Assembly: GCA_000151295.1 (NCBI GenBank)
Contig: GG745354.1
Span: forward strand, 162,525-226,524
DNA from: Allomyces macrogynus ATCC 38327
Taxonomy: Eukaryota > Blastocladiomycota > Blastocladiomycetes > Blastocladiales > Blastocladiaceae
Direction of reading: 5' to 3'
Length of the DNA: 64,000 nucleotides
Part shown: positions 52,406-63,700 of the stretch, piece by piece
Numbering within the stretch: the stretch's first letter is position 1
Layout of the letters: each line of letters starts with the position of its first letter
Program-made: the position numbers and the translations under genes
The notes under the pieces: model-generated
Database searches by the model: none
Told to the model about the DNA's origin: nothing
What the model saw: the letters and a program-made list of their open reading frames with translations, nothing else

Positions 52406-52747
52406 AGAATGACGAGGGCGTCCCAACCCAGGCCATGCGGAGCCGCTGAGGTGAAATGAATTAAATTGAATTCAGCTTCACTTTTCGTAGTTCATGATTT
52501 TACCTCTTCGTTGGAATAATATTCGCATGCTATGAGGGTTCTTAGCGACGACAATTGATAGCACGCGCCAGGCGGCCCATCTGCCACAAGGCATTCTTGT
52601 TAGCCTTCAGTCATCGCCAAACAGCACCGGTCTGCCAGCTTTGAGCGATTCGGAATGCGCGCGCGGGATGAGGGTGGGGGTTCCTCTGGGCTGCAAATAC
52701 GTTCCAGTTCTCCTTTAAATGATGGCATTGTATTCTCCACAGCTGAC

Positions 52748-52876
52748 AGCTGGAGGTTCCTATGGGGCTTCAATCTGGATCTGGGAAGGCGCAAACGCTT
52801 GCGTAACGGATCTAGCTAGACCCAGCAAAAAAAGGACCAAACTTTGAAGACCACGCCGCTCACGTCTGTCGAGCAC
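52748..52876. repeat. intergenic duplicate, copy 2
   Basis: Counterpart of 49541-49670 between the next pair of Kelch genes. A further shared block, GACGTGGARGAC, follows at 52936 and at 49950. Confidence 0.7.
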
Positions 52877-52990
52877 AATGCAGTTTTATGGCTTAGCAGT
52901 TATTTGCAGCAGAGGGCTCGTTCGACCGCACTTGTGACGTGGAAGACACTTGATGTTGCTGTTACTTGCAAGGCAGAAGCGAGACTCCGC

Positions 52991-53003
52991 CCAAATGATA
53001 TGG
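52991..53003 (+). promoter_or_regulatory. CCAAATGATATGG element, Kelch C promoter
   Basis: CCAAATGATATGG, 109 nt before the TATA box; a one- or two-base variant of the Kelch A/B element at a comparable spacing. Confidence 0.4.
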
Positions 53004-53111
53004 TATGCTCACAGACAAAGCCGACCGTCTAGTCGCTGCGTTTGGGTTTCCCAATCAATAATGGGCATACTGGAGGGCACAAGCTGCAAGAACTGTCGCG
53101 ACAGTCAAGAA

Positions 53112-53119
53112 TATAAAAG
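53112..53119 (+). promoter_or_regulatory. TATA box of Kelch gene C
   Basis: TATAAAAG, 189 nt upstream of the chosen ATG. Confidence 0.65.
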
Positions 53120-53300
53120 GAGCGGCTGCCCCAGGTCTGCTTGGGCTTCTATAAGCTCAGACAGGCCTCTACTCTAGAACTCGCGCACTTCTTTACGCCT
53201 GGAGTCGACTATGAAACGATCGAGCGCTAGCATATCGTGCAATTCTGGTCGCCATCAGATGGTGCAATTCTGCCATTCCGGGCGAACGCCAAGTCCCAAC

Positions 53301-54765
53301 ATGCACATGATGACGCTGTACCTGTTCACGAGCCCTCTCCTCGCCCTCGCTCTTCTGCTGGTGACTCTGCAGCCAACTGCAGCCGCGGAGCCAGATGGTA
53401 TGAGCGTGTCACAAGCGACGGCATGGAGCGGTTGTGCTGCTGCGAATTCGCGACTGTTTTTGTTTGGTGGTGAGCTTGGAGGTACGGGTGCTTCAAACAT
53501 GCCTTTTTCAACTATTGAAAGCACTACGCTGTATTCTGTATCTCACAATCAGCGTGACATCTACCGGCACAGAGTCTGGCAAGAACAGGTCCACTGTTAC
53601 TCATGGCATTTATTCGATCAACATCAAGCAGACCATTGATACGGGTATACTGGCCAATTTGAAATCTCATGGCGCCATGAATGGTCTTGATGGGACTGTG
53701 AGCCAGTCGGCCCATGTCATGCTCAATGGCAAGATCTTTGTGGCCACGTGGGGAGACGAGGACCATCCTTTGACGGACAAATCGGCCTATTTTCCGAAAT
53801 CGGCCAGCTACATTTTTGACCCATCTTCGGCTACGACCAGCCAGCTGAAGACCAAGGTCAATATTCCTTACCAGCCGTCAGTCCCAGCAATGGCATCTGC
53901 AGCTGCCAAGGATGGGTCAAGCAACGCGTACATTTTTGGAGGTGCCACCATCCAGAACATGGAGCTGGTCCCGCATAATCAGCTCATGGTCATCTACGGC
54001 TTGAATGGGACCATGGCCAATCTGCCAAACGCGCCCACGCGGCCGCCTGCAAGGGCTTTTGCATCGCTTGGCCAATTCAATGCAAGTCATCAGCTATTGA
54101 GCGGTGGATTCAACAGCTCGGATTATTTAGATGAACAGTGGCTACTCGAGGAACGCTCTCTTCGATGGAAGCGTTTGCCAAGCATGAAGCACCCACGGTA
54201 TCAACACCGCACTGTTGTCTACAAGGGTCAGTATGCGATTCATATCGGTGGTTTCTCACCCGACAAGTCGTATGAGCTGATCGAGTACACGGACATGGTT
54301 ACGAACCGGGTGCGAATTGGCGAGATTGGCAACACTTTGGATGGTCCCACCTCGCTCTTTGCTGGGTGCGCCCACCTGGTGGGCAACGTCATCATGTATG
54401 TCGGTGGAAAGCACATTGCAGCTGATGACTCAAGCGAACCTGTCTACGCGTCGCTCTACCTGCTGCAAATCCAAGAGTCAGGCGGGTCGCTGCAGTTCAA
54501 GTGGGTCACTGGCAAAGATGCAACTGTATCGACTGAAGCAGAACCGGCAGTCACGAGCGAACCGACGTCGACTGGGGATGGACCAGAGCCCACGCCAGAG
54601 CCCAAACCAAAGTCGAGCGGTCTTCGCCCTGCTGCTATTGCTGGCTTGGCGGCCGGAGGCGTCATTTTGGCCTCGGCTGCTGTGGCGGGTCTCTTCTTTT
54701 GGGGGAAGCGCAAGAGGATGCACGCCGCGACAGAAGCCGTCCCGCTCACTGGCGCTGAGCGTTAG
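53301..54765 (+). CDS. Kelch-ectodomain single-pass membrane protein C (short tail)
   Basis: Diverged third paralogue. Model: 53301-53481 joined to 53573-54765 (457 aa), with the intron (91 nt) again in phase 1 after the first GG. The chosen start gives MHMMTLYLFTSPLLALALLL, a signal peptide ending near TAAAEP; an upstream in-frame ATG at 53211 would add 30 residues. Kelch motifs include LFLFGGELGG, AYIFGGATIQ, QLLSGGFNSS, YAIHIGGFSPD, IMYVGGKHI. The membrane helix (AGLAAGGVILASAAVAGLFF) is followed by WGKRKRMH and only about 20 cytosolic residues, much shorter than in A and B. A Pro/Glu-rich stalk (GPEPTPEPKPKSS) precedes the helix. The acceptor at 53572 is chosen by analogy to A and B. Confidence 0.82.
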
Positions 54766-56237
54766 GGAACGACGCGTCAGGCCAATCTTGTTGAAGCTCT
54801 GCGCTGTTGTTGCGATGATGGTTTCGTTCATTTGGCACACCCTCGAAGTACATTTTCCAGCTTTCTTGTCAGCGACTATTTTCTTTGCGACACACCTTTC
54901 GTCACAGTTTTCGATCGTTTGTGTTCTCCACCCATGCCGTTTGTGATATGATTTGCCCAAGGCCATCACTTGGAGCTTCATGTTTTCCTATTTGTGACGT
55001 TGCAGTCGGCCAATATTTTCGCGATGAGGGCATCAGAAGGAACGCACCATTCTGCACTCCATCCTTCCAACCAGCTCGATCAGCAACAAGACCGCGCGAC
55101 CCCATCTCCATGTTCGATGAAACGGCGCCACCGACCAACACAACACGCTCGACCTTGGAAACATGAAACGAAAGGCTGCAGTATCAAGGCGCCGGTACTC
55201 GTGGTCATGGTCACAATGGAGAGCGGAAGCAAATGAGCGATGTTGGTCAAGATGTCGCCAAACCAGGGAGAACATACTGGGTGCTTCGGCGCTCTTGCCA
55301 AAGAATGGCCGCAGCAACGGTGGCGGCCCTCAAAGTGCTGCCGCGAACAGGGTCATGTTCGACTCAGGATTCGCTGCACTGGTGCTGGGCGCGCTATGTG
55401 GAGAGCCATGCGGCTCCGGCGTGGACAAGCCGCCTTACCGACCTTGGACATTGTGGAGGGAAGTTCGTTCGCGGCCTTACGTGTAACGAGCGGACCGCGT
55501 GGAACCGGTTCGTCACACATCACTTCGCACGCACCACTCCCTTCGCTTCACACATTCCTCTTTGTGTTGTGTTGTGTCGCTGGGAGGGAGTGCGCCCCTT
55601 TGGCGGCGGGGAAAAATGATTTCACCCAAACGATTTCACCCACATGCCCCCATTTGCATCGTGTGAGCGGTGCAGTTTCAAATCGATCAGCTTCCGCATT
55701 TCGGGCCTCTTCAACGCGCAGACTTGGCATTTGCAACAAGTCAAACGTCCCAACTCTCGGTGCAGGAACCGGCTCACTTCCACATGCTCGGCCGTAAACG
55801 CCTTCGCGTACAACTGAACACATGCGCGGCCCGCTCAGTCGAGCAGGCGTAACAGCACATCCTTGGCCATGGTCAGCGTCAGTGTGGGTTCGCACGACGG
55901 GAACATGGCCATGCCGTGGCCTTGGCCTGACGAGCAAAGCACATTTCTGGCAGAGTGAGTCGACCGATCCAACTGACGCGGCTGCACGTGGTGCGATCGA
56001 CTGGTCGTTGCGGTTGTGCTCGTGCTCACGCTGGGCGGCCGCTGCGATGATGCTGGCGTGGCCAGAACAGCTGCTTCACGATAATCATTCCGCACTACAC
56101 TTGCAGCATCACGGCGACAAGGATCTGCGACAGCGAAGACCGCGACCACGCTCAAGCACCGCCGACCCTGCACGCTGATCGCTGCACGCAATCATCTTGT
56201 GTCCTTTCAGCGCGCCAGCCATACCACTGCTGCCCCC
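54766..56237. other. intergenic, 1.5 kb, with a possible minus-strand gene remnant
   Basis: At about 55622-55925 the minus strand reads coding-like segments: MAMFPSCEPTLTLTMAKD, and after an AG site HVEVSRFLHRELGRLTCCKC then PEMRKLIDLKLHR. The Cys cluster TCCKCQVC suggests a metal site. No full gene model or family could be built. The rest shows nothing. Confidence 0.3.
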
Positions 56238-59200
56238 ATGAAGTCCGTTCCTCATACCATAAATTGCGCATCCGGAAACGATGAAGCTCTCCCGTCCGGC
56301 CGCTCGCGACGCGTTGATGAACGGCTCACTTTTGCGCGATATAGGTCGACATTGACGGCCTTGAGGTGCTGTTCCCGTACGACTACATCTACCCGGAGCA
56401 GTTTAAGTACATGTGCGATCTCAAGCGCACCATTGACCTGAACGTGCGTGTTGGACCGCGGTTTCCGGAACGAATCCCCGCGCGGACTCGCACCTAACCC
56501 CTGATTTCCCCTTCACTATCACCAGGGCCCATGCCTGCTCGAAATGCCCTCAGGCACGGGCAAGACCGTCTCACTTCTCTCGCTAATCGTCGCGTACCTG
56601 ATGGCGCCGCAACCTGAGGGCACGCCGCGCCGCAAACTCGTCTACTGCTCGCGCACAGTGCCTGAAATCGAAAAGGCCCTGCTCGAACTGAAGCGGCTGA
56701 TGGCGTTCCGCGCGCGCGCGCTCGGGCAAGAGGAACCGTTTCTCGCGCTCGGGCTCTCGTCGCGCAAGAACCTGTGCGTGAACCCGGATGTCGTCAAGGA
56801 GAAATGGGGCAAGGCCGTCGACGCCAAATGCCGGTCGCTGACCGCGTCATGGGTGCGCTCCAAGGCGGCGAACACGAAGGTGACGCGGCACGGAAGGCAC
56901 GATACGGGGAGGCGTGGGAGGTCGCAGGGTGCCGGGCCGCGGCGGGTCGCACCGACACCGGCGGTCGCGACGTCGCAGGACGAGGAGGACGATGATGACG
57001 AGGGCCACGCCGGGTCAGACCGCGGTGCCGGGGACGACGCCATGGACGTGGACGGTGCGGAAGCGGCGCCACCAGCGTTGTGCGACTGGTTCGAGGGGCT
57101 CGAGAACGCGGGCGAGTCGGCGGTGCTGCCCATGGGCGTGTATACGCTCGACGAGCTGCGCGAGTGGGGAAAGACCATATGATGTGCCCGTACTTTTTGA
57201 GTCGCCGCATGATCACGCACGCCAACGTCGTCATTTACTCGTACCATTACTTGCTCGATCCGAAAGTCGCCGAGCTCGTGAGTCGCGAGCTCGGCAAGGG
57301 CTCGATTGTCGTATTTGACGAGGCGCACAACATTGGTACGTTTGACCGGGGCTCGGGTTGCTGGTCGACTCCTCACTGATGGCGGCTGTGGTGGATAGAC
57401 AACGTCTGCATCGAGTCCATGTCGGTTGATATCACGCGCCCGATTCTCGAGGCAAGCTCGCGCTCGATCGTGTCGCTGACCGAGCACCTGGACCGGTACG
57501 CTTGGCGCTTTCTAGTTTCCGCGCTCGTATGCTCGAGTCTTGCCCTCACCAACTCTGTTACACAAACCGCAGGATCAAATGACGCAGAAAAGCTCCGCAA
57601 CGAGTACGAACGGCTCGTCGAGGGCCTGCGTGCGCTCGCCGACGCCCGCGAGACCAACGAGGTGCTGGGCAACCCAGGTCCGCTGTCAATGTCTCTCCTC
57701 GAACTGTCGGCTCTTGTTCCATGCTCACCGTGTCCATCCGTGTATAGCCCTGCCCGACGACGTGCTGCAAGAAGCGGTCCCCGGCAACATTCGCAAAGCC
57801 GAGCACTTTATTGCGTTTCTGCGCCGGTTTGTTGAGTACCTCAAGACGCGACTGCGCACGCAGCAAGTTGTGGCCGCGACGCCCGCCGCGTTTCTCATGC
57901 ACTTGCGCGAAATGACGTTTATCGAGTGGAAGCCGCTGCAGTACGTTTGGTTCAACTTCAGCACGGTGGAGTCTCACCAGATTTACTTCCGGTCGTTGTC
58001 CAGGTTCTGTGCCGAGCGGCTCTCGTCGCTGGTGTGCACGCTCGAAATCACCAACATTGACGAGTTTGCGGCGCTCAACAAGGTGGCCATGTTTGCGACG
58101 CTCGTCGCGACGTATCCGCAAGGTTCGTTCCGCTCAATCTCCCCCGTCCGCCTTTCGCGCGCCCAGAACGCTGAATTGACATGCAGATTGTATTACATGT
58201 AAGCTTTATGCTGATCCTCGAGCCTTTCGAAAACGACAACCCGCGCATGCACAACCCCGTCTTCCACCTGGCCTGTCTCGACGCGTCGCTCGCGATCCGG
58301 CCCGTCTTCCAGCGCTTCTCGACGGTCATCATCACCTCCGGCACGCTCTCCCCGCTCGACATGTACCCGCGCATGCTCAATTTCGTGCCCGTCATTTCCG
58401 AAACCTACCCGATGACCCTGACCCGGTCGTGCTTTTGCCCGCTGGTCATTACGCGCGGGTCCGACCAAGTGGCCATCTCGTCCAAGTTCGAGGTGCGCAA
58501 CGATCCGGCGGTGGTCCGCAATTTCGGCCAGATCCTGATCGACCTGGCGAAAATGGTGCCCGACGGCGTCGTCTGCTTCTTCCCGTCGTACCTCTACATG
58601 GAGTCGATCGTGACCATGTGGAACGAAATGGGCTTGCTCAACGAAGTCTGGAAACATAAGTTGATTATCGTCGAGACGCCGGATGCGGCCGAGACCGCGG
58701 TCGCGCTCGAGAATTACCGCCGCGCGTGCGATAATGGCCGCGGCGCGGTGCTCTTGTCGGTCGCGCGTGGTAAAGTGTCGGTGGGAATCGATTTCGACCA
58801 CCATTATGGCCGTGCAGTCGTCATGTTTGGGATCCCGTACCAGTACACGGAGTCGAGGATCTTGAAGGCGCGGCTCGAGTACTTGAGGGATAAGTTCCAG
58901 ATTCGTGAGAATGATTTCCTGACGTTTGATGCGTTGCGGCATGCCGCACAGTGTGTCGGGCGCGTGTTGCGCGGGAAGACGGATTACGGGCTCATGATTG
59001 TCGCAGACAAGGTGTGCTGCCTCGGGTTGCCTTTGGCGAGTGGGTTTCTTTGGTTGGGTCGTGCAGGACCCCCCCCCCCCCCACACACACACACACACCC
59101 CCCTGTAGCGGTACGCGCGCAACGACAAGCGCGACAAGTTGCCCAAGTGGATGCGCGACGGGTTCTCGGCCGCGACGAGTAACCTGTCGACGGATATGGC

Positions 59201-59480
59201 CATGGCCGTAGCCAAGAAATTCCTGCGGTCCATGGCGCAGCCGTTTGAGCCCGCCGACCAGTTGGGGACCAGTTTGTGGACGCTCGAGGACGTGCATAAG
59301 CATATGCGTGCCGAGTTGGCAAGGCAGGCGAGGAATGTCGTCGACGACGTGCATGCGGTTCATGGGCACGGGGGCGACATGGGCGGGCTCAAGGACGAGG
59401 ATTCGGCGATGATGGAGGGGCTGTATGACGATGATGAGAGTAGTATGGATGCGGTCGCGCATGGTGGGGGGTTTATGTAG
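56238..59480 (+). CDS. RAD3: XPD/Rad3-family DNA helicase (TFIIH), frame disrupted
   Basis: 5'-3' Fe-S helicase of TFIIH, needed for nucleotide excision repair and transcription initiation. Exons followed by homology: 56238-56246, 56345-56443, 56526-57335, 57399-57495, 57573-57677, 57748-57940, 58004-58122, 58204-59011, 59109-59480. Motifs: [32 protein letters not shown], four Fe-S cysteines (KNLC, DAKC, ALCDWF, MMCPYF), [44 protein letters not shown]. Three places need a one-base frame correction: in GTGGGGAAAG near 57166, at the exon junction 57495/57573, and at the junction 58122/58204. An acidic insertion of about 55 residues lies between the second and third Fe-S cysteines. The 9-nt first exon is tentative. 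Identity is certain; whether this copy is functional is not. Confidence 0.85.
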
Positions 59481-59555
59481 GGTGGAGAAAGGTGGAGGTG
59501 CAAAACATAGTGGTTAACCTATGTTTGATGGCCTTTATTACAGACGGGCAACGGA

Positions 59556-60355
59556 TTACAGGACACCCTTGGTGGATGGCACGGCGTCGGCACTGCCGTA
59601 GGGCGCGATGGCCTCGCGCAGGGCCACGGCCAGAGCCTTGAATGCGGCCTCGGCCTTGTGGTGGTCGTTGTTTCCCTAAGATGGATTTCAAATCGGGTCA
59701 GCATCAATCCCAGTCTCGCCCAGCTCCTCAACAACGCATGTACCTTGAGCACGTCCACATGCAGCGTGATCCCGGCCGTCGACGCAAACGACTCAAAGAA
59801 ATGCGGGATCATTTCCGTCGACAGCGCGCCAATCTGGTCGCGCTTGAACTCGCCCGTGAAGTCGCAGTGCGGGCGGCCCGAGATATCAACCACGGCACGC
59901 GCCAATGCCTCGTCGAGCGGCGCGTAGGCATGGCCGTACCGGCGAATCCCGCGCGGCGCGCCGAGCGCCTGCTTGAAGGCGGAGCCGAGGGCCAGGCCGC
60001 AGTCCTCGACCGAGTGGTGGTCGTCGACGTGCAGGTCGCCGTCGCACGTGAGCCGCAAGGAGAAGCCCGAGTGCTTGGCGAGCGCGTGCAGCATCTATGA
60101 CCGGGGGGAGCGTGAGATGGAGCGTCGTGGTCGGCACGATGAAGTACGGACGTGGTCAAAGAAGCCAATGCCCGTGTTGACGGAGATGCTGTGCGCGGCG
60201 GCTGGGAACGGGCCGGTCAGCGGCAGTGCGAGGTCGACGGCAATCTTGGTCTCGCCCGTGATGCGGTCGATGCGGGCGGTGCGCGTCGTGTGCGCGGCGG
60301 CCGGCAGTGGGGCCGTCGCGGTGGTGCTTGCGGTCGTTGCAGCCGTGGTTGCCAT
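59556..60355 (-). CDS. HIS3: imidazoleglycerol-phosphate dehydratase
   Basis: Histidine biosynthesis: dehydrates imidazole glycerol phosphate to imidazole acetol phosphate, cytosolic. Model: complement of 60152-60355, 59744-60094, 59556-59675 (224 aa, in frame; introns 57 and 68 nt, the 57-nt one being the shortest in the window). Mn-binding motifs HHSVEDCG and [13 protein letters not shown], plus [13 protein letters not shown] across the first junction and [11 protein letters not shown]. An Ala/Thr-rich N-terminal stretch of about 25 residues precedes the domain ([15 protein letters not shown]). Its 3' end lies only 75 bp from that of the convergent XPD gene. Gene symbol by family equivalence with yeast HIS3. 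Confidence 0.97.
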
Positions 60356-60773
60356 GTCGAAAGTTGGAGCTTGGAGAGGGATTGTAGGCCGTGCTGGCAA
60401 GGGTGCAACTGCAGGCAGTCACAGTTGGGGCGACTAGTACGTTGCAAACAGTCGGGGCGGGGCAGCTCGCCAAGCTTGGTTTATCCGCGGGAGCACGGGC
60501 GCCCTGGGCGTCGGAGTGGTCGGAGCCGTGGTGCGTGGTGGCCGGTGCGTCGCGTCGCCGGCACGATGGCCGGGCCGGGCCAGCGGTGACTCAGGCCGCA
60601 CGCGAGCCACGGTGCACGACAGTCTCGCACCGGAAACGTCAGGAGCATTGTTTCCACGTGCGAATGGCATGACAAGAAGCCAGTGTCTCGCGCCTCCACC
60701 TCTAGGCATGTCGGCCAGTCGGTCGGCTCGCTCCTGTCGTGTTCCCGCGCGGTTCCCGCTCTCCACCGGCGCG
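60356..60773. other. divergent promoter region, HIS3 / YEATS2-like
   Basis: 418 nt between divergent starts. The plus frame is open upstream of 60774 and further in-frame ATGs exist, so the YEATS2-like protein could begin earlier. No element recognised. Confidence 0.45.
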
Positions 60774-63700
60774 ATGGAGGCCACCGAGAGGGAACACGAC
60801 ACGCCGCCACTCGGCGACCTCGCGGACGGCCCGTCCGCGCCCGAGACTGCCGCTGCCAACGGCCAGCCTGCTCCTGTGATCACGCCAGCCAACCACGGCC
60901 CAGCCGACCTGGCCGACCTGCTCTTCGACGATGTGCTCGAGAGTCAAAGCTCCTTGCAACATGACCAGCAATTGATCGGCGGCGCGGCGCCGGCGTCGTC
61001 ATCTCCCAGCAATTCGCGCGCTTGGACCAACAGTGTCGAGGCGATGGCCGGGCCCAGCCGCATCAACGGCAACGGCAATGATGACGATGAAGATGACGGC
61101 GACGACCCCATGGACACCGACCCTACGCCATACCCCAACGGTTCCGCGCCCGCGCCCACGTCGGCCTCGACCTCCGACGCGGAATCGGAATCCGACGTGC
61201 CCATCATGAAGCGCCCAAGACGACTTTTGCGCCCCTCTTCGCGCACCGGCAGCGGTCCCCGCACGAAAGGCCAGACCCAAGCCGACGCCTTGCGCCGGGA
61301 CCCGGCGCGCCTGACAACGGCGCGCAAGCGACTCGCCTTCCAGGTCGACCTCGAGCTGTTCCTCAAGACCAAGGAAGTCGCAACGATTGAGCGCGAAATC
61401 GAGCGCGCGCAGCACGCGCTCGGGATCCTGCACCAGCTCGCGGCCAACGGCACCTACGACTCTGCCATCGACGCTTACCGGTCATGGCACGCTAGTGCCG
61501 GAGCTGCCCCAGGATCCCGCGGCACGTCTCCCGGTGGCCGGTCCACGTCGCGCCCCGTGTCGCCACTGCGCGCGTCAGCGCGCTCATCGCGTCCTGCGTC
61601 CCCTTCACGGTCCGCGCGGGCGTCGCGCGCGAATTCGCCTGTGGTCATGGTCGGTGGCACGCGACTGTCGACGGCATTGTCGACGATTGAGTCGCGCGCG
61701 AGGGCACGAGGGGAAGTGGTCGCGCCGATACTCGAGGCGCCGGTATTGGTGGAGGAACGCAGTCGGTCGCGCGAGTACCAGGACGCCGATTTCCAGCGTG
61801 ACGCGGTATTGGAGCGCGACGTGCGTGAGCCCCGTGAGCGCGGGAGGTCCGCACATCATCCGGTGCTGTACGCGCGGCGCGCGGATGGGGTGTTTGTCAA
61901 GTACGGACCCGTTCTCCACCGAATTGTGCGTTGTGAGCAGCACCACCGACGCTAACGATGTTGTGTTGTGACTTTCAGAATCGTGTGCCCGGACTGCGGC
62001 AAGTGTCGATTCCCGAACACGCTCGGGTTCATCAACCACGCGCGCATGGCGCACGACCTCGACCTGCTCTCGCTCGACGAGGCCGCCAACGTCTGCGGGC
62101 AGCCGGTGCCCGACGCCGAAGTCCCCGTCGACCACCCGTGCCGCTGCGTCGTCACGCGCGCGACCCCGACCTTGCCCTCCGCCACCTCCGCCGCCGCCGT
62201 TACCCGCCCGCGCGCATCGACACCCATGAGCGACTCGGCCGCGTCGAGTCCCGCCGCTTCCCCAATGCCAACCGCATCCGCCACCGCTGCCGCAGTCCCC
62301 CTGATGCACATGAACCGTGTCGCGCAGCCGAAAGCCGGCGGCGAGACGCGGTTCTACGTCAAGTACCGGCTCAAGCTCGGCAGCGTGTCGAGGTACTTGC
62401 AGGCGCACGAGCGGCCCAAAGACCAGCCGGATTGTTCGCACCAGTGGATGGTGTACGTGGACACACCACAGTGGGCCGGGCCTGCCGACAAGTTCCTTGT
62501 GCGCGTACGGTTCCATTTACACCCGTCGTTTGCGCCCAACCATGTCGTGGACGTGACCAAGGCGCCGTTCCAGTTGGTAAGGTACGGGTGGGGCGAGTTC
62601 CCGCTGCGCGTGCAGTTGTTTTTCGCGGATGCCGAAAAGAATCGGCCAATTGATAAGACGATTGATTTGAAGGTACGCTTCTCAGCAGCACCGCCCGGGA
62701 GGAAGTTGCTGGGAACTGATGACCGTGGCTTTAGCTCGACAAGAAACGCTCCGGGGAACAAGTCCTCGGCTCTGAAGACATTTTCGAAGTCGATATTCGC
62801 CGCGACACCGACTACGCGAACCGCGCCGCAGCCGACCCGGCCGCCGTCATTGTCCCGGCACGAGCCGTCACGCCCGTCCCGCGGTCGCGCGGGCCGAGTC
62901 CTGACGCTCCGCGGCCCGCACCTGCTCCGGCACCGGCACGACCACGACCACGACCACCACCGCGGGCCAACGCACCGCCACCGCCGTCGACACGCCGTGC
63001 GCGCCGGTTCACACGCCCAGGATCGGCACTCGACGCACTTCTCGCACAAGTCGTCGCCGAGTTCCCGGTCGTCATTGCGGCCGACAGTGATGCCGCAATG
63101 CACTTCCCGTACCGACCCGCCACGTCGGCCGACGAGTGGACCGCCTGGCCCGCACACCGGCGGCGCGCCGTCGAGGTCCGTGATTCCTTTCCCCCTTCGT
63201 CCCACTCGCTCGACGCGCAACTGATCCACCCGTGGCACCACAGTGGCTCCGCGCGCAAGCCGTGCACGCCCAACTTCGCGCGCGACTCGCCGCCATCCCT
63301 TCTGCCGCCGCCGATACTCTCGCCACCCTCAGCACGCGGTGGGTCGCCGACTGGTGCCGCGACTCGCGCCATACCCTACCCACCAACGCACCAACGCACA
63401 CCCCGCGCACCGCACCGACCACTGTTCCCATCTGTCCGCGGTGCGGCGGCGCGCACGGCGGGGCCCGCGGCGAGTGCCCCGCACCAGGTAACCATCGTCC
63501 GGTGCGCGATCCCGCCGGTCACGGGCCCACCACCGCCTCCGCCACCATCCATGCCGGAAGTCGAAGACCTGGAGGTCTGGCGCGTGCCGATCCCGCTCTA
63601 CGACGCTGGTTTTGCGCGATTCGTCGCGTCGGCCATCCGCCCGCTCCGCTTACCGACGATGACGTGGTACGAGCACGACCTGCAGCTCGACGAGATGGCG

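Larger units (their letters stand above)
52261..53300. other. intergenic between Kelch B and C
   Basis: Contains a T39 homopolymer, copy 2 of the intergenic duplicate and the Kelch C promoter. No gene. Confidence 0.55.

Noticed and set aside
56880..57075. Possible 196-nt intron in XPD removing the acidic insertion
   Set aside because: Its removal shifts the downstream Fe-S cysteine segment (ALCDWF) out of frame.
57527..57592. Alternative XPD intron (GTATGC...AAAG) that would keep the frame
   Set aside because: It discards the conserved DAEKL segment before [12 protein letters not shown] and adds non-conserved residues; the GTACGC donor at 57496 fits protein similarity better, at the cost of a one-base break.
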